A stretch of 64,000 nucleotides of DNA from Thiospirochaeta perfilievii (GTDB taxonomy: Bacteria; Spirochaetota; Spirochaetia; DSM-2461): NCBI RefSeq assembly GCF_008329945.1, contig NZ_CP035807.1, positions 124,001 through 188,000 on the forward strand, read 5' to 3'. Numbering within the stretch: the first letter of the stretch is position 1; each line of letters begins with the position of its first letter. The notes below the pieces were generated by a model. That model did not search any database, had not been told where the DNA came from, and saw only the letters and a program-made list of their open reading frames with translations. The translations under genes were made by a program, and so were the position numbers. Of the stretch, positions 37,092 to 46,351 are shown piece after piece.

Positions 37092-37573
37092 CTTACAATC
37101 TCCTCAATATTAGTTTTTGCAAAAGAAAATAGTTCTTCTGACTTAATTGGGTCACCAAAAAACTTTTGTAAAGGCAACCAACATTCCCAGTTATTTATTT
37201 TTTCTTCAACTGTATGCTGAAAGTGAAGTACTATTAAATCCCTTAACATTTCAGAAAAAGTTTTATATTTATTTGTAATAATTTCATCCCGATCGTTAAA
37301 AAGCGCATACTCAATATATATAGCTCCAAGACCATCTAAACGTTTCAGAAACCCTACCTGATGCATTTGAGATTTACAATAACATCTTCGTGCAAAGGGG
37401 TAAAAGTTATCTGGTAGTTTCTCATTTCTATAAGTATCCAGTCTTATACCAATATTTTCTTCTAGGTATTTATTTACATCGTATTCAGACTTTTCATCTA
37501 CAAGTTTTATTAAAAAAGTTTCTAACTCCCTTGGAACATAACCTAGTTCTTTTATTACATTATCTATCTCCAT
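37088..37573 (-). CDS. Unknown small protein coupled to AddA-like gene (161 aa)
   Basis: This 161-residue protein starts directly after the stop codon of the AddA-like gene (TAAATG) and overlaps the next gene by 4 bases. It has a conserved-looking core FYPFARRCYCKSQMHQVGF, with two nearby cysteines, followed by an aromatic-rich C-terminal half (NNWECWLPLQKFFGDP). It has no signal peptide or catalytic motif that I recognise. It resembles the 157-residue neighbour weakly. The tight coupling suggests a subunit or regulator of the same complex. Confidence 0.75.
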   Translation of the reverse strand: MEIDNVIKELGYVPRELETFLIKLVDEKSEYDVNKYLEENIGIRLDTYRNEKLPDNFYPFARRCYCKSQMHQVGFLKRLDGLGAIYIEYALFNDRDEIITNKYKTFSEMLRDLIVLHFQHTVEEKINNWECWLPLQKFFGDPIKSEELFSFAKTNIEEIVR

Positions 37574-40500
37574 TTATTTCTCCTCACTAAATAGGTATAT
37601 ACATTCTCCAGTAACTATTTTATCTACATAAGAATTTTTTACAGCATTTGTATAATAATCCATCTGCTTGTTGTAATGCTCTTTTATTTCAGCAGCATTG
37701 CCACCTAAGATATCAGACTTAAAGTCTACAATTTTTATGATGTTACCCTTCTCTAAAAATAAATCCATTATACCATGGTAGTTTTCAGCCCCACTAAACA
37801 TAAGTTCTGTCTGAATATTGTCAGCAGTGATAATTTCGGAAACAAGATCACTTTTTATGAACCTCTGCAACATCTCTTTTATTTCATCTATATAATTAGT
37901 AAATTTAAATTCATTAGTAGAGTGTAACTTCTCAAGAATAGTATCTATATCCATATCTTTAGACTTGTTGTGGAATATTAATGTACAGATATTCTCCATA
38001 ATTCGATGTACAAATGTACCAAATTCTAGGCCATTTTTACGCCCTGATACATTTGCAAAAATATCCTTGTCCTCTATTAGTGTTGTGACAGCAACTGAAC
38101 TACTATTTTCACCAATGAGTTCACCTATGGAGCTTAAATTTTCACCAAATGAATAATCATTGTTATCTGTTTGTTGGTACCTATCAATAGATTGGTATTC
38201 TTCATTATAATCACTAAAGTTTTTAGAAATGGCTTCATAACCAGTTCCATTTATTAGAGGATCTATAAAACTATAGTTTCCACTCTCCTTGCATAATAAA
38301 ACAAACCTACTCTTAGCTCTTGTCACAGCAACATAGAGAAGTCTTCTATCCTCTGCCTTTTTTATGGTTTCAGCTTTCTCATATAGAATGGTTAGATCAT
38401 TTAGGTTAAGGTTTTCACTTCCAGTTTTGGATATAAAAGGACTTGGTGGTAATATACTGTTATCCTTTCGATTAACATATTTATCTGCTTTAAAAGATTT
38501 TCCACTGTGGGCACATAAAAAAACAACTTTTGCTTCTAATCCTTTAGCGGAATGTATTGTCATTAGTCTAACAGAATTAGGTTTTACACTCTCTATGTAG
38601 AGTGATTCATCTGCAATCCCCTCTTCTCCCCAGGGCATATCGTTAAAAGCTTTTTCAAATAGTTTAGAAATCGTTAGGTTTAAGTTGTAATCACTAGCTG
38701 TTAGTTCACGACTTGTAATAACAATCAGATTCTCAATAAAATTAATGTAATCCGGTTTATTACTGTTAATAGCTAATGCAACTAAACCGGACTTCCCAGT
38801 TAAGCTCCGGAACTTAGATATAAATGAACAGTTCGATGATAAAACAGTATCTAGATCACTATTTTCGATATTATATAGGTAAGAATTTTTTACTGCGAAT
38901 CTAAAATATCGATCTGTAGGATAAGCACATAGAGCTAATATATTTAGCAGTTCTATAATCTCAGACTGGTTTAGGAATCCTTTACTTTTTGTATTTATTA
39001 CTGGGATATCTAATAAATTTAAAGCATCTTCATACTTAGCCATATGAGAACCTGATCTAAAAAGTATTAAAAAGTCACCTGGTTTGAATTCTCCGGAACT
39101 AATACTCTCTTCTATATCCTTTGCAACTATAAAAGCTTCTCTTTCATGGATTAGATCTGAACCACAACTATCCTCACCTTCTAATTTTGGATAAGTAATC
39201 CACTTTTCAATAGTAGATGATAAATCTCTGTTCTTAGCTGCTAAATTCATATTCTTATAGTCAAGGCCGGACAGAATAGTAGAGAAATTATTATTGATGA
39301 AATTAAGTAATCCCTCTGAACTTCTAAAGTTAGTTGTTAGATTAAGGATCTCGCCCCCTTGAATCTTTTCTACTCTTTTCATAACTTCTATATAGACAGA
39401 GATATCTGCTCTAGCAAAACTATATATACTCTGTTTTGGGTCACCAACAAAGAACAGTTTATTTGGGTTATCTCCAGCTAAGTGAAAGGCGATATCGGCC
39501 TGCATTGGATCACTATCCTGGAATTCATCAATAATAACAGTATCAAATCTTTTCTGAACCAAATCTCGTAGTAGATCATTTTCATCTAATGCTTTTTTGA
39601 CTAGATTGAGACAATCGAAGAAATCTATTACTCCACTAGCCTTTTTATACCTATCTACTACATCATTAAAATATTTAAAAAGATCGATAGATCTATTGTA
39701 ATTATGAATACTGGCTATTGCATCCCTTTCTATTTTTAAATCATGGGAAGCCTTTGTACACGTCTTAAAACTGGTAACAAGATCACCATCTTTAAAAGCT
39801 GGCTTACGTCCCATATTTCCTGCTCTTTGAACATGATCTCTTTCTAAAATTGTTGTTAAATATTCATCTTCTGATAGTACAGAAATCTCACTGTACATAT
39901 CATCCATAATAAACCTGTACAACTTATCATCTTCGTTTCCAGGTTTAATATTTTTTATAAGTTCATGGGCTAAATTGTAGTATTCTCTTATGTTGCTCTC
40001 TATATCTGTCTTAATATGCGATGAATCTCTTAGGCTACTGCAATTGATACGATACGGGGTTAGATCTCTATTCTGGTACAGAACAAGTAGTGTCTTTTTT
40101 AACTTATTCAGATCTTCTGGTTTAAGCTTCTCTAAGGTTTCTAGGTATAGCTCTTTTTCAGTAGAAAACAGATCAGCTGCTACAGCAGCATCTTCAACTA
40201 GTTGTGAATCCTCTTCCATAGTATGAAAGCAGTTCTCTAACATTATTTGGGTGGTCCCCTCATCTGCTAGCTCAAGATCAGGATCTAATCCAAACTCAAT
40301 TGGGTATTCTCTTAAAAGATCATAACAAAAGGAGTGGAAAGTTGAAATTTTAGCATGGGGTAGTTTTTCTAAAGCCTCTCTCTCCCCTTGTTTTTCTAAC
40401 TCTTCACGGATTCTAGTTAATAGTTCATTTGCAGCTTTAGTTGTATATGTAATTATAACCATTCGCTCAGGATCAATTTTTAGTTTTCTCACAAGGTTTA

Positions 40501-40639
40501 GTACCCTATGTTTTATAGAGTATGTTTTTCCAGCTCCTGCACCAGCTTTTACAAACTGTGCTCTTTTAAGATCTTGATCTGAGGTTTCCCCAGTAATTTT
40601 ATTACGAATATCCTGGTCTTTTAGCACTGTATTAGACAT
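37574..40639 (-). CDS. addA: AddA-like UvrD-family helicase-nuclease
   Basis: The 1021-residue protein has the SF1A helicase motifs: Walker A GAGAGKT at residues 33-39, VIITYTTKAANELLTRI, HAKISTFHSFCYDLL, Walker B VIIDEFQDSDPMQAD, FVGDPKQSIYSFARAD, VRLMTIHSAKGLEAKVVF and LLYVAVTRAKSRFVLL. The C-terminus is a PD-(D/E)XK nuclease with Asp959 (GIMDLF) and Asp972-x-Lys974 (VDFKSD). AddA with AddB unwinds and degrades double-stranded DNA ends for recombination and phage DNA degradation. It is slightly shorter than typical AddA (about 1200). It overlaps the AddB-like gene by 8 bases. It might be the cell's own AddAB, but the island setting and attached small genes suggest an accessory system. Confidence 0.88.
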   Translation of the reverse strand: MSNTVLKDQDIRNKITGETSDQDLKRAQFVKAGAGAGKTYSIKHRVLNLVRKLKIDPERMVIITYTTKAANELLTRIREELEKQGEREALEKLPHAKISTFHSFCYDLLREYPIEFGLDPDLELADEGTTQIMLENCFHTMEEDSQLVEDAAVAADLFSTEKELYLETLEKLKPEDLNKLKKTLLVLYQNRDLTPYRINCSSLRDSSHIKTDIESNIREYYNLAHELIKNIKPGNEDDKLYRFIMDDMYSEISVLSEDEYLTTILERDHVQRAGNMGRKPAFKDGDLVTSFKTCTKASHDLKIERDAIASIHNYNRSIDLFKYFNDVVDRYKKASGVIDFFDCLNLVKKALDENDLLRDLVQKRFDTVIIDEFQDSDPMQADIAFHLAGDNPNKLFFVGDPKQSIYSFARADISVYIEVMKRVEKIQGGEILNLTTNFRSSEGLLNFINNNFSTILSGLDYKNMNLAAKNRDLSSTIEKWITYPKLEGEDSCGSDLIHEREAFIVAKDIEESISSGEFKPGDFLILFRSGSHMAKYEDALNLLDIPVINTKSKGFLNQSEIIELLNILALCAYPTDRYFRFAVKNSYLYNIENSDLDTVLSSNCSFISKFRSLTGKSGLVALAINSNKPDYINFIENLIVITSRELTASDYNLNLTISKLFEKAFNDMPWGEEGIADESLYIESVKPNSVRLMTIHSAKGLEAKVVFLCAHSGKSFKADKYVNRKDNSILPPSPFISKTGSENLNLNDLTILYEKAETIKKAEDRRLLYVAVTRAKSRFVLLCKESGNYSFIDPLINGTGYEAISKNFSDYNEEYQSIDRYQQTDNNDYSFGENLSSIGELIGENSSSVAVTTLIEDKDIFANVSGRKNGLEFGTFVHRIMENICTLIFHNKSKDMDIDTILEKLHSTNEFKFTNYIDEIKEMLQRFIKSDLVSEIITADNIQTELMFSGAENYHGIMDLFLEKGNIIKIVDFKSDILGGNAAEIKEHYNKQMDYYTNAVKNSYVDKIVTGECIYLFSEEK

Positions 40640-43115
40640 TTTCTTCTCCTAAAACTGAGATAAGAGTATTAATTCTATCCTCTAGAATACCTTCTCTTTT
40701 TTTCTGATTATTAGAGCAGATAGATTTATAATCACAGAACTTACAACTCTTTGGATTTTTGTAGTAACGCCCACCGTTACACTCATATACATAGGTTTTT
40801 AATATCTCTATCTGTTTCTCTATAGGATCTGGACCTTGATAAGTAACCTTTGCCCAATTACCTCTATCTGAAGTGTAATAATACCCAGCTTCAACAGATA
40901 GAATATCACTAAATTCGTCCATATCTTTTAACGCTTTTAGGTAAAGTGCATGTTGAAGGTTAATTTTTGGACCATAGGGGGTATCAATACAAAAAAGATA
41001 ACCCTTTTTAAAGTCGAATGGGTTTCCACCGGTTTTAAAGTCCCAGATACGATAATTCCCATTACCATCAGTATCTATTCTATCAATTACTCCTTTTAAA
41101 GTGATAATTTCACAATCTATATTCCAGTCTGATATAAATTTTGACTCGGCTTTAATAGGATAAAAATCATCAATAATGTTTAATTCATTATCGATATATT
41201 TACTAAAGATTTCTTTAATCTCTTCTAACTCTTTTCGCTTAATATATTCTGGAACATCGTTATCCAATTTATTTTCTTGAATAAAAGCCTTAGAGGATTT
41301 TTCAAATTGAGTATTAAACTTATCTTCATTATTAAATTTCTGAAGAAATGCCCCATAATCATTTTCATCTTCTAAAATAAATAGATTGATAAAATCCTCG
41401 TATATTTTGTGGATAAATTGTCCTCTTAAACTAGAGTCTAACCACTGGGTTAAGTCTGTCATTCCTAAATCAGGAAAGTAGATTTTATTATTATACTGAA
41501 GGTTAAATTTGTAAGGACATTCAAAAAATGTTGTTAAAGAAGTTGCTGATAGTTCTCTATTTAGAGTTTCAAACAGCCCATAATCACTCTCGATCTCTTC
41601 TCTGCTGTATAAAGACTTTTTATAGCTTATTATTTTATCATTCTGGGTGCCAATAGACCTAATATCTAAGTAATCTTTCTGATCAAGTAAATCAGAAAGG
41701 TATCCCTCTTTTACTCCACAGAGTTTGTATATCTCTTCAACTTCTATTGGTTTCTTGTTCTCTGCTAATATGTGGTTAAAAAATATTGATGGAACAGTTA
41801 ACTTCCCTTCTTGATGACTGATGTAACTTAAAAAAGTGTTGTTTCTTACTGATGATAATAACTTCTCTAACATCTGATTATTTTTATTATCAATTAGATT
41901 AATTTCACCATTAGTTGTTTGGTTTATAGCTTCTCTTTCATCCTCTTTTAATATTGGATCTAGTTTGACTTTTTTAGGGTAGTTACCATGAACTAATCCC
42001 ATAACAGCGACATTATCAAATTCCAGGGTATATACATCTTCCAAGGTTGTTATATGCAGACCTTTTTTCTCTAGTCCTAACTCTTCCTGTGTTAGATATA
42101 TTCCCTCAATTTCAGAGAGTAGTTCCCCTAATATGTCTATTTTAATTCCATTTTCTATATAGTTACATAGAGACTTCTTAATTTTTATTACAATTGCTAA
42201 TACTTTCTCATAAAATATTTTTTTTACTTCAACAGACTCTTTTAGTTCATTACGTAACCGCCACTCAACTCTATCTAGGAAAGTAGTATCATCTTTAACT
42301 TTTGATCTAGTATGTGAAATTCCGGTCATTAACGGTTCAAACAGGGATAAGGCAGTACATTTAAATCCCCTGGTAAAGTAGATAGGTATACGATCGATCA
42401 TGTTATAAAACTCAGCTGCTGTAGAATCATAATCCAAAGCTACAACAATAGTATTATTAGTCTTTAATTTATTTTCCATCATCCACACAAACAGATGATT
42501 TATATTCCCACTTTTAGTAATACTGCTTTTGCATGTAGTATGACAAAAATTAAGATTAACCATTGAAGAATGTACATTAGAATCAACTCTATCAACAAGT
42601 AGATCGAACAGTATATTCTCTATACCTAGAAGTTCAGGTCTATCAAGAACAACTAATTCGATACTTCCAAAAAAAGAATCATACTCTCCAGATTCAATCC
42701 TACTAATAACCTTTTTAACAGCCATAGAGTAATCAAAAAAACCTGTATAAAAACTATTATAAATATCTTTTAAAGAGTCACTTTTACTTTTAATAGGGAG
42801 TTCTAAACTATCTACACAAGAACAACTTAACCTAATTTCATGAAGAGCATTACCAATTAACTTTCTACTCCCTAAATAGTCCCTAGAATCAAAAAAGTAG
42901 TTATTTAAACCAATAGAGTTATAGATTTTAATATCAGATTGATAAAAATCAGAATCAACCACAACCTCAGAATCAAACAAAAACAGAGGATTATTATACA
43001 GTTCCATAACCAACTGCCTAAAAGTAACAGGAGTAAACCCAACTCCCTTACAATTACTGGCATATCGTCTAGACATTAAAATACTAGAACTAATAACATA
43101 CTTTCTTTTAATCAA
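40632..43115 (-). CDS. addB: AddB-like nuclease with iron-sulfur site, no Walker A
   Basis: The 827-residue protein is much shorter than typical AddB (about 1150). The N-terminus (MIKRKYVISSSILMSRRYAS) has no P-loop where AddB normally has one. Its helicase-like middle (LHITTLEDVYTLEFDNVAVMGLVHGNYP) is still recognisable. The C-terminal nuclease has Asp678 (GVIDRID) and Asp692-x-Lys694 (WDFKTG), with four cysteines (533, 791, 794, 800; FFECPYKF and CKFCDYKSIC) placed as the 4Fe-4S ligands of AddB. The start is TTG at 43115, supported by TAGGAG 7 bases upstream. It leads a five-gene operon and is preceded by a shared 16-bp element. Confidence 0.85.
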   Translation of the reverse strand: MIKRKYVISSSILMSRRYASNCKGVGFTPVTFRQLVMELYNNPLFLFDSEVVVDSDFYQSDIKIYNSIGLNNYFFDSRDYLGSRKLIGNALHEIRLSCSCVDSLELPIKSKSDSLKDIYNSFYTGFFDYSMAVKKVISRIESGEYDSFFGSIELVVLDRPELLGIENILFDLLVDRVDSNVHSSMVNLNFCHTTCKSSITKSGNINHLFVWMMENKLKTNNTIVVALDYDSTAAEFYNMIDRIPIYFTRGFKCTALSLFEPLMTGISHTRSKVKDDTTFLDRVEWRLRNELKESVEVKKIFYEKVLAIVIKIKKSLCNYIENGIKIDILGELLSEIEGIYLTQEELGLEKKGLHITTLEDVYTLEFDNVAVMGLVHGNYPKKVKLDPILKEDEREAINQTTNGEINLIDNKNNQMLEKLLSSVRNNTFLSYISHQEGKLTVPSIFFNHILAENKKPIEVEEIYKLCGVKEGYLSDLLDQKDYLDIRSIGTQNDKIISYKKSLYSREEIESDYGLFETLNRELSATSLTTFFECPYKFNLQYNNKIYFPDLGMTDLTQWLDSSLRGQFIHKIYEDFINLFILEDENDYGAFLQKFNNEDKFNTQFEKSSKAFIQENKLDNDVPEYIKRKELEEIKEIFSKYIDNELNIIDDFYPIKAESKFISDWNIDCEIITLKGVIDRIDTDGNGNYRIWDFKTGGNPFDFKKGYLFCIDTPYGPKINLQHALYLKALKDMDEFSDILSVEAGYYYTSDRGNWAKVTYQGPDPIEKQIEILKTYVYECNGGRYYKNPKSCKFCDYKSICSNNQKKREGILEDRINTLISVLGEENV

Positions 43116-43152
43116 TTTAATCTCCTACTTTTTTAAATAATATCATTGCTAT

Positions 43153-43168
43153 GCGAAAGGTTGGTTCG
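43153..43168 (-). promoter_or_regulatory. Shared operator-like element, addB copy
   Basis: GCGAAAGGTTGGTTCG lies 38 bases upstream of the addB-like TTG start. The same 16 bases occur upstream of rmuC at 61782. The ends (CGAA/TTCG) are inverted, and a GATATTATTT sequence that could be the -10 box lies between the element and the start in both places. A second partial copy of its arm, in inverted orientation (GAACCAA), is at 43204-43210. This suggests a repressor or activator site controlling both island units. Apart from these elements the 137-base gap shows nothing. Confidence 0.55.
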
Positions 43169-43252
43169 TATGCAATCCAGTTTCTTATAAAAAACGAAGA
43201 CATGAACCAAACTCTCTTGTTAGTACCACATAAATATTAACATAAAACTTTT

Positions 43253-46200
43253 TCATTGTTCCTTAATTTTTTTAACATTTATATCTTTTAAAATTGGTGA
43301 TAATGTAATAGAAACACTATTAAGTATTATACGTAATTCATCCTCTGTTAAATCCATTTTATTTGTGAAAGTTGATAAAAACTGTTCCTGATTGGGTTGA
43401 CCAAAACTTAACCTATAAATTGCTAAAACTTTCAAGAAGTATTCATACTTATCATTATCTTTGCTAAAGTAATGGAGTGGTGTATACCTATTAATCTTAT
43501 ATTTATTTGCGCTATTTATATGCCACATAGGTTCTAAATCGCATAACTTACTGCCAAGAGTAATCTTTTTAACTTCTTCCAAAACATCATTCCAATTATC
43601 AAAAGATTTGTTACCAATCAATTCTTTAAAATTAAGTCTTATTGCATGGGATAAATATCTATTAACCCGTCCTTCTCGCTGTTCTATATCTATTGGGTTA
43701 TTAGGTAGATTCCAATGATATATATTTCTACAATAGTGATGAAAATCCAATCCTTCTTGACCTACCGACGTTGTTGTAAGAACAAATGGACGAAAAGGTG
43801 AGTTAAAAACATCTCTTATGGATATCATTCTATCCCGCCCCTTATCTGTTTCAATTTTTTGTGTTCCATATTCCATCGCAAAGTGGCATCTTACTTTAAC
43901 CTTTTCTTCTTTATCAAAGTCAACTTCTACAGTATTTGACCTTATTGTTAATGATGTGATAAATTGCTCACATATCTCATCAATAATTTTATCATCTTCA
44001 ATAGAACCACTATTACTTTTTAAAAGAAATAAATACTCATCAATCATTGCCTGTATATTATTCTCTGTGCAATAATATAAGCACTTCTTCCAATATGGTT
44101 CATTCTTTTCTTTGAATAACCTATCAATTACTAAAATAGATTCAGATTTATTGAATAGTGTAAAAAATCCTAAAGCAATCTTAGTTGCATAATCTTGTAA
44201 AACATACAAATCAAATTCAGGGAATAACTTAATAAGGGTTCTATAAACACATACAGCTGGTGAACCTAATGAAATTAAAGATAAAGTATCATAAATATCA
44301 GAAGGTGCATCAGTATTAAAATTATTAGTTTCTGATATATTGCTCTTAAGATGCTCTAAGAACTGCCTTTTACCTTTTTGCTTAGTAGATTCAATATCTT
44401 CAACTTCTTCATCAGAGATACTATCTAACCAGGCACCTTCTAACCATTGTTCAATACTAAAACTATGTTCTTCACATGAATCTAATTGAAAGAGAGAATC
44501 CCAATACCAATGCTTAGAGAGATTAGAGTATGATTTATTATTTAAGGGGAGCTCTTTTTTTATTTCATTCTTAATTTTACAAATGAAGTCTTTTAATTTT
44601 ACATTTCTAATATCATTAAAATTGAGAAGATAGACCAAATATTTACATGGATATAATAAAGTAGCATTACTAAATGAGTTAATACTATCATCAGAATTAT
44701 TTTTAACAGTCCTAAAAACTAATCTTGGACCAGGTTGCTTTTTATTATTCTCTTTTTTAAAATATTTATAATTACTATTGGTAGGAATAAATTTATGTTC
44801 AGCTTCATAAGACAATAAAGCAGAAATTGCTCTTGGTACCATTTTCCATGAAGAAAAAATTAGAGACTTACTATAACATTTAGTGTTTCTATTGATATAG
44901 TCTGTTTCATAATATGGTATTGAAGCTGGAATCCATAAAAGGTTATCACTATCTTCACTAAAAACATTATCACTTAAAAGATCGAATTTACTATTTTGTC
45001 CTGCAAATGAATAAGTATAGTTATTCCATTTTTTGTATCCTAAATAGAATGAATCGAGACCTCTTTTTGTATCTTTCAACTTGTAACCATGTAAGAAAGA
45101 AAAAGGAAATGGTACTGATTTACAAAACTCAATTAATTGATGAGAAAATTTACTAGTTTTATGTTCTTTATTTAACCATTTTGAAATTTCTATACTATTA
45201 AAAACTTCGTTATTAGTAGGAATCAACTTTTTACTACTATCTTCATTAATAAGAGGTGTATTTACCACTATAGATCTTTCTGTTCTAGTTAAACATTTTA
45301 AATATTCACCAATTAATAAGTTACGTACATTTTGAAAATCATCATTTTCTAATAAAGGATTCAAATCATCTCTATTTTTACTTAGATATTCAAAATACTT
45401 ATTCCTTAATTCAACTATTCTATAACCAATCTCTTTTTCTGAATTTTCTAATATAAAATCTAGAACTTTCTGAAAAGCTTCAAAATGATCATCTCCATTT
45501 TCTTTATCCAGTTGAGTACTAAAACTTTTAAATGGTGTAGCAGAAAGTAGTAAAATCTTTTTATCTGAACTGAAAACCTTCATTGCTGTCTGCTGAATCT
45601 CAGATATTCTAGAATTATCACCATCTTTACTGGTTATTAATTCATTAAACTTCTGAAACTCATCTAATATAAATATATCAGCATTTAGACATTCCTCAAT
45701 AGCCACATCAGTTACTACCTTTCTTAATTCAACAACATAATTTCTAGATAAACTATTATCATATTCATCTAGAAATTTTAAAATGGTTCTCATAAGTTTT
45801 GAATCAATGATTTTTTGTAAAATAATGTTTTTTAACCCTGGTTTTAAATGTATTTCAGTTTTTAAATGAATTTTCCAGTTTTTCTTATCACAATCACCTT
45901 GGAGTAATTTACAAAGATTTATCATTCTACTATTTGAATGTTTTATACAGCTGTATGTTGATAAAATCTTATATAACAGAACTCTCTCATTAGCAATACC
46001 AAATGATTTAGTCATTCTAAGAGAAGTATTAGGCGTCAATGTACTTATTTGTAGACCGCTAACCTTCTCTTGTTTACAAACCATTAACATCAGACGGTTA
46101 TACATGTTGGAAGTTTTGGAATTAGTAAAATCTAATTTCTTAATATTTTGCTGGGCTAAAACCTGATTAGAACAAATATATACAACATGTAAATTACCAT

Positions 46201-46351
46201 CAGCTTTTTTTTCATAAAGTTGTTGTAGGATACCCCTTGCAACTACAGTTTTACCTAGACCAACCTCATCGGCAATTAGATACCTTTTACTTCTTTCTAA
46301 ATGGATAAGGGCTTCTTTAACCGTTGAATTCTGGAAATCTGTTAAAGTCAT
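43253..46351 (-). CDS. SF2 helicase of the DUF6361/PLD triad
   Basis: The 1032-residue protein has SNF2/DEAD-like motifs: DEVGLGKTVVARG (28-40), Walker B DIFILDEFQKF (Asp230), LLLSATPFK (about 268-276), and in the last third VGQEGLDFHHYCRNIYHWNL and IEQREGRVNRYLSHAIR. A very long middle region (about 300-780) separates the two motor halves. The start overlaps the PLD gene by 4 bases (ATGA). It should translocate on DNA or RNA for the partner nuclease. The three-gene set resembles the Azaca-type defence layout as I remember it, which I could not verify. Confidence 0.82.
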   Translation of the reverse strand: MTLTDFQNSTVKEALIHLERSKRYLIADEVGLGKTVVARGILQQLYEKKADGNLHVVYICSNQVLAQQNIKKLDFTNSKTSNMYNRLMLMVCKQEKVSGLQISTLTPNTSLRMTKSFGIANERVLLYKILSTYSCIKHSNSRMINLCKLLQGDCDKKNWKIHLKTEIHLKPGLKNIILQKIIDSKLMRTILKFLDEYDNSLSRNYVVELRKVVTDVAIEECLNADIFILDEFQKFNELITSKDGDNSRISEIQQTAMKVFSSDKKILLLSATPFKSFSTQLDKENGDDHFEAFQKVLDFILENSEKEIGYRIVELRNKYFEYLSKNRDDLNPLLENDDFQNVRNLLIGEYLKCLTRTERSIVVNTPLINEDSSKKLIPTNNEVFNSIEISKWLNKEHKTSKFSHQLIEFCKSVPFPFSFLHGYKLKDTKRGLDSFYLGYKKWNNYTYSFAGQNSKFDLLSDNVFSEDSDNLLWIPASIPYYETDYINRNTKCYSKSLIFSSWKMVPRAISALLSYEAEHKFIPTNSNYKYFKKENNKKQPGPRLVFRTVKNNSDDSINSFSNATLLYPCKYLVYLLNFNDIRNVKLKDFICKIKNEIKKELPLNNKSYSNLSKHWYWDSLFQLDSCEEHSFSIEQWLEGAWLDSISDEEVEDIESTKQKGKRQFLEHLKSNISETNNFNTDAPSDIYDTLSLISLGSPAVCVYRTLIKLFPEFDLYVLQDYATKIALGFFTLFNKSESILVIDRLFKEKNEPYWKKCLYYCTENNIQAMIDEYLFLLKSNSGSIEDDKIIDEICEQFITSLTIRSNTVEVDFDKEEKVKVRCHFAMEYGTQKIETDKGRDRMISIRDVFNSPFRPFVLTTTSVGQEGLDFHHYCRNIYHWNLPNNPIDIEQREGRVNRYLSHAIRLNFKELIGNKSFDNWNDVLEEVKKITLGSKLCDLEPMWHINSANKYKINRYTPLHYFSKDNDKYEYFLKVLAIYRLSFGQPNQEQFLSTFTNKMDLTEDELRIILNSVSITLSPILKDINVKKIKEQ

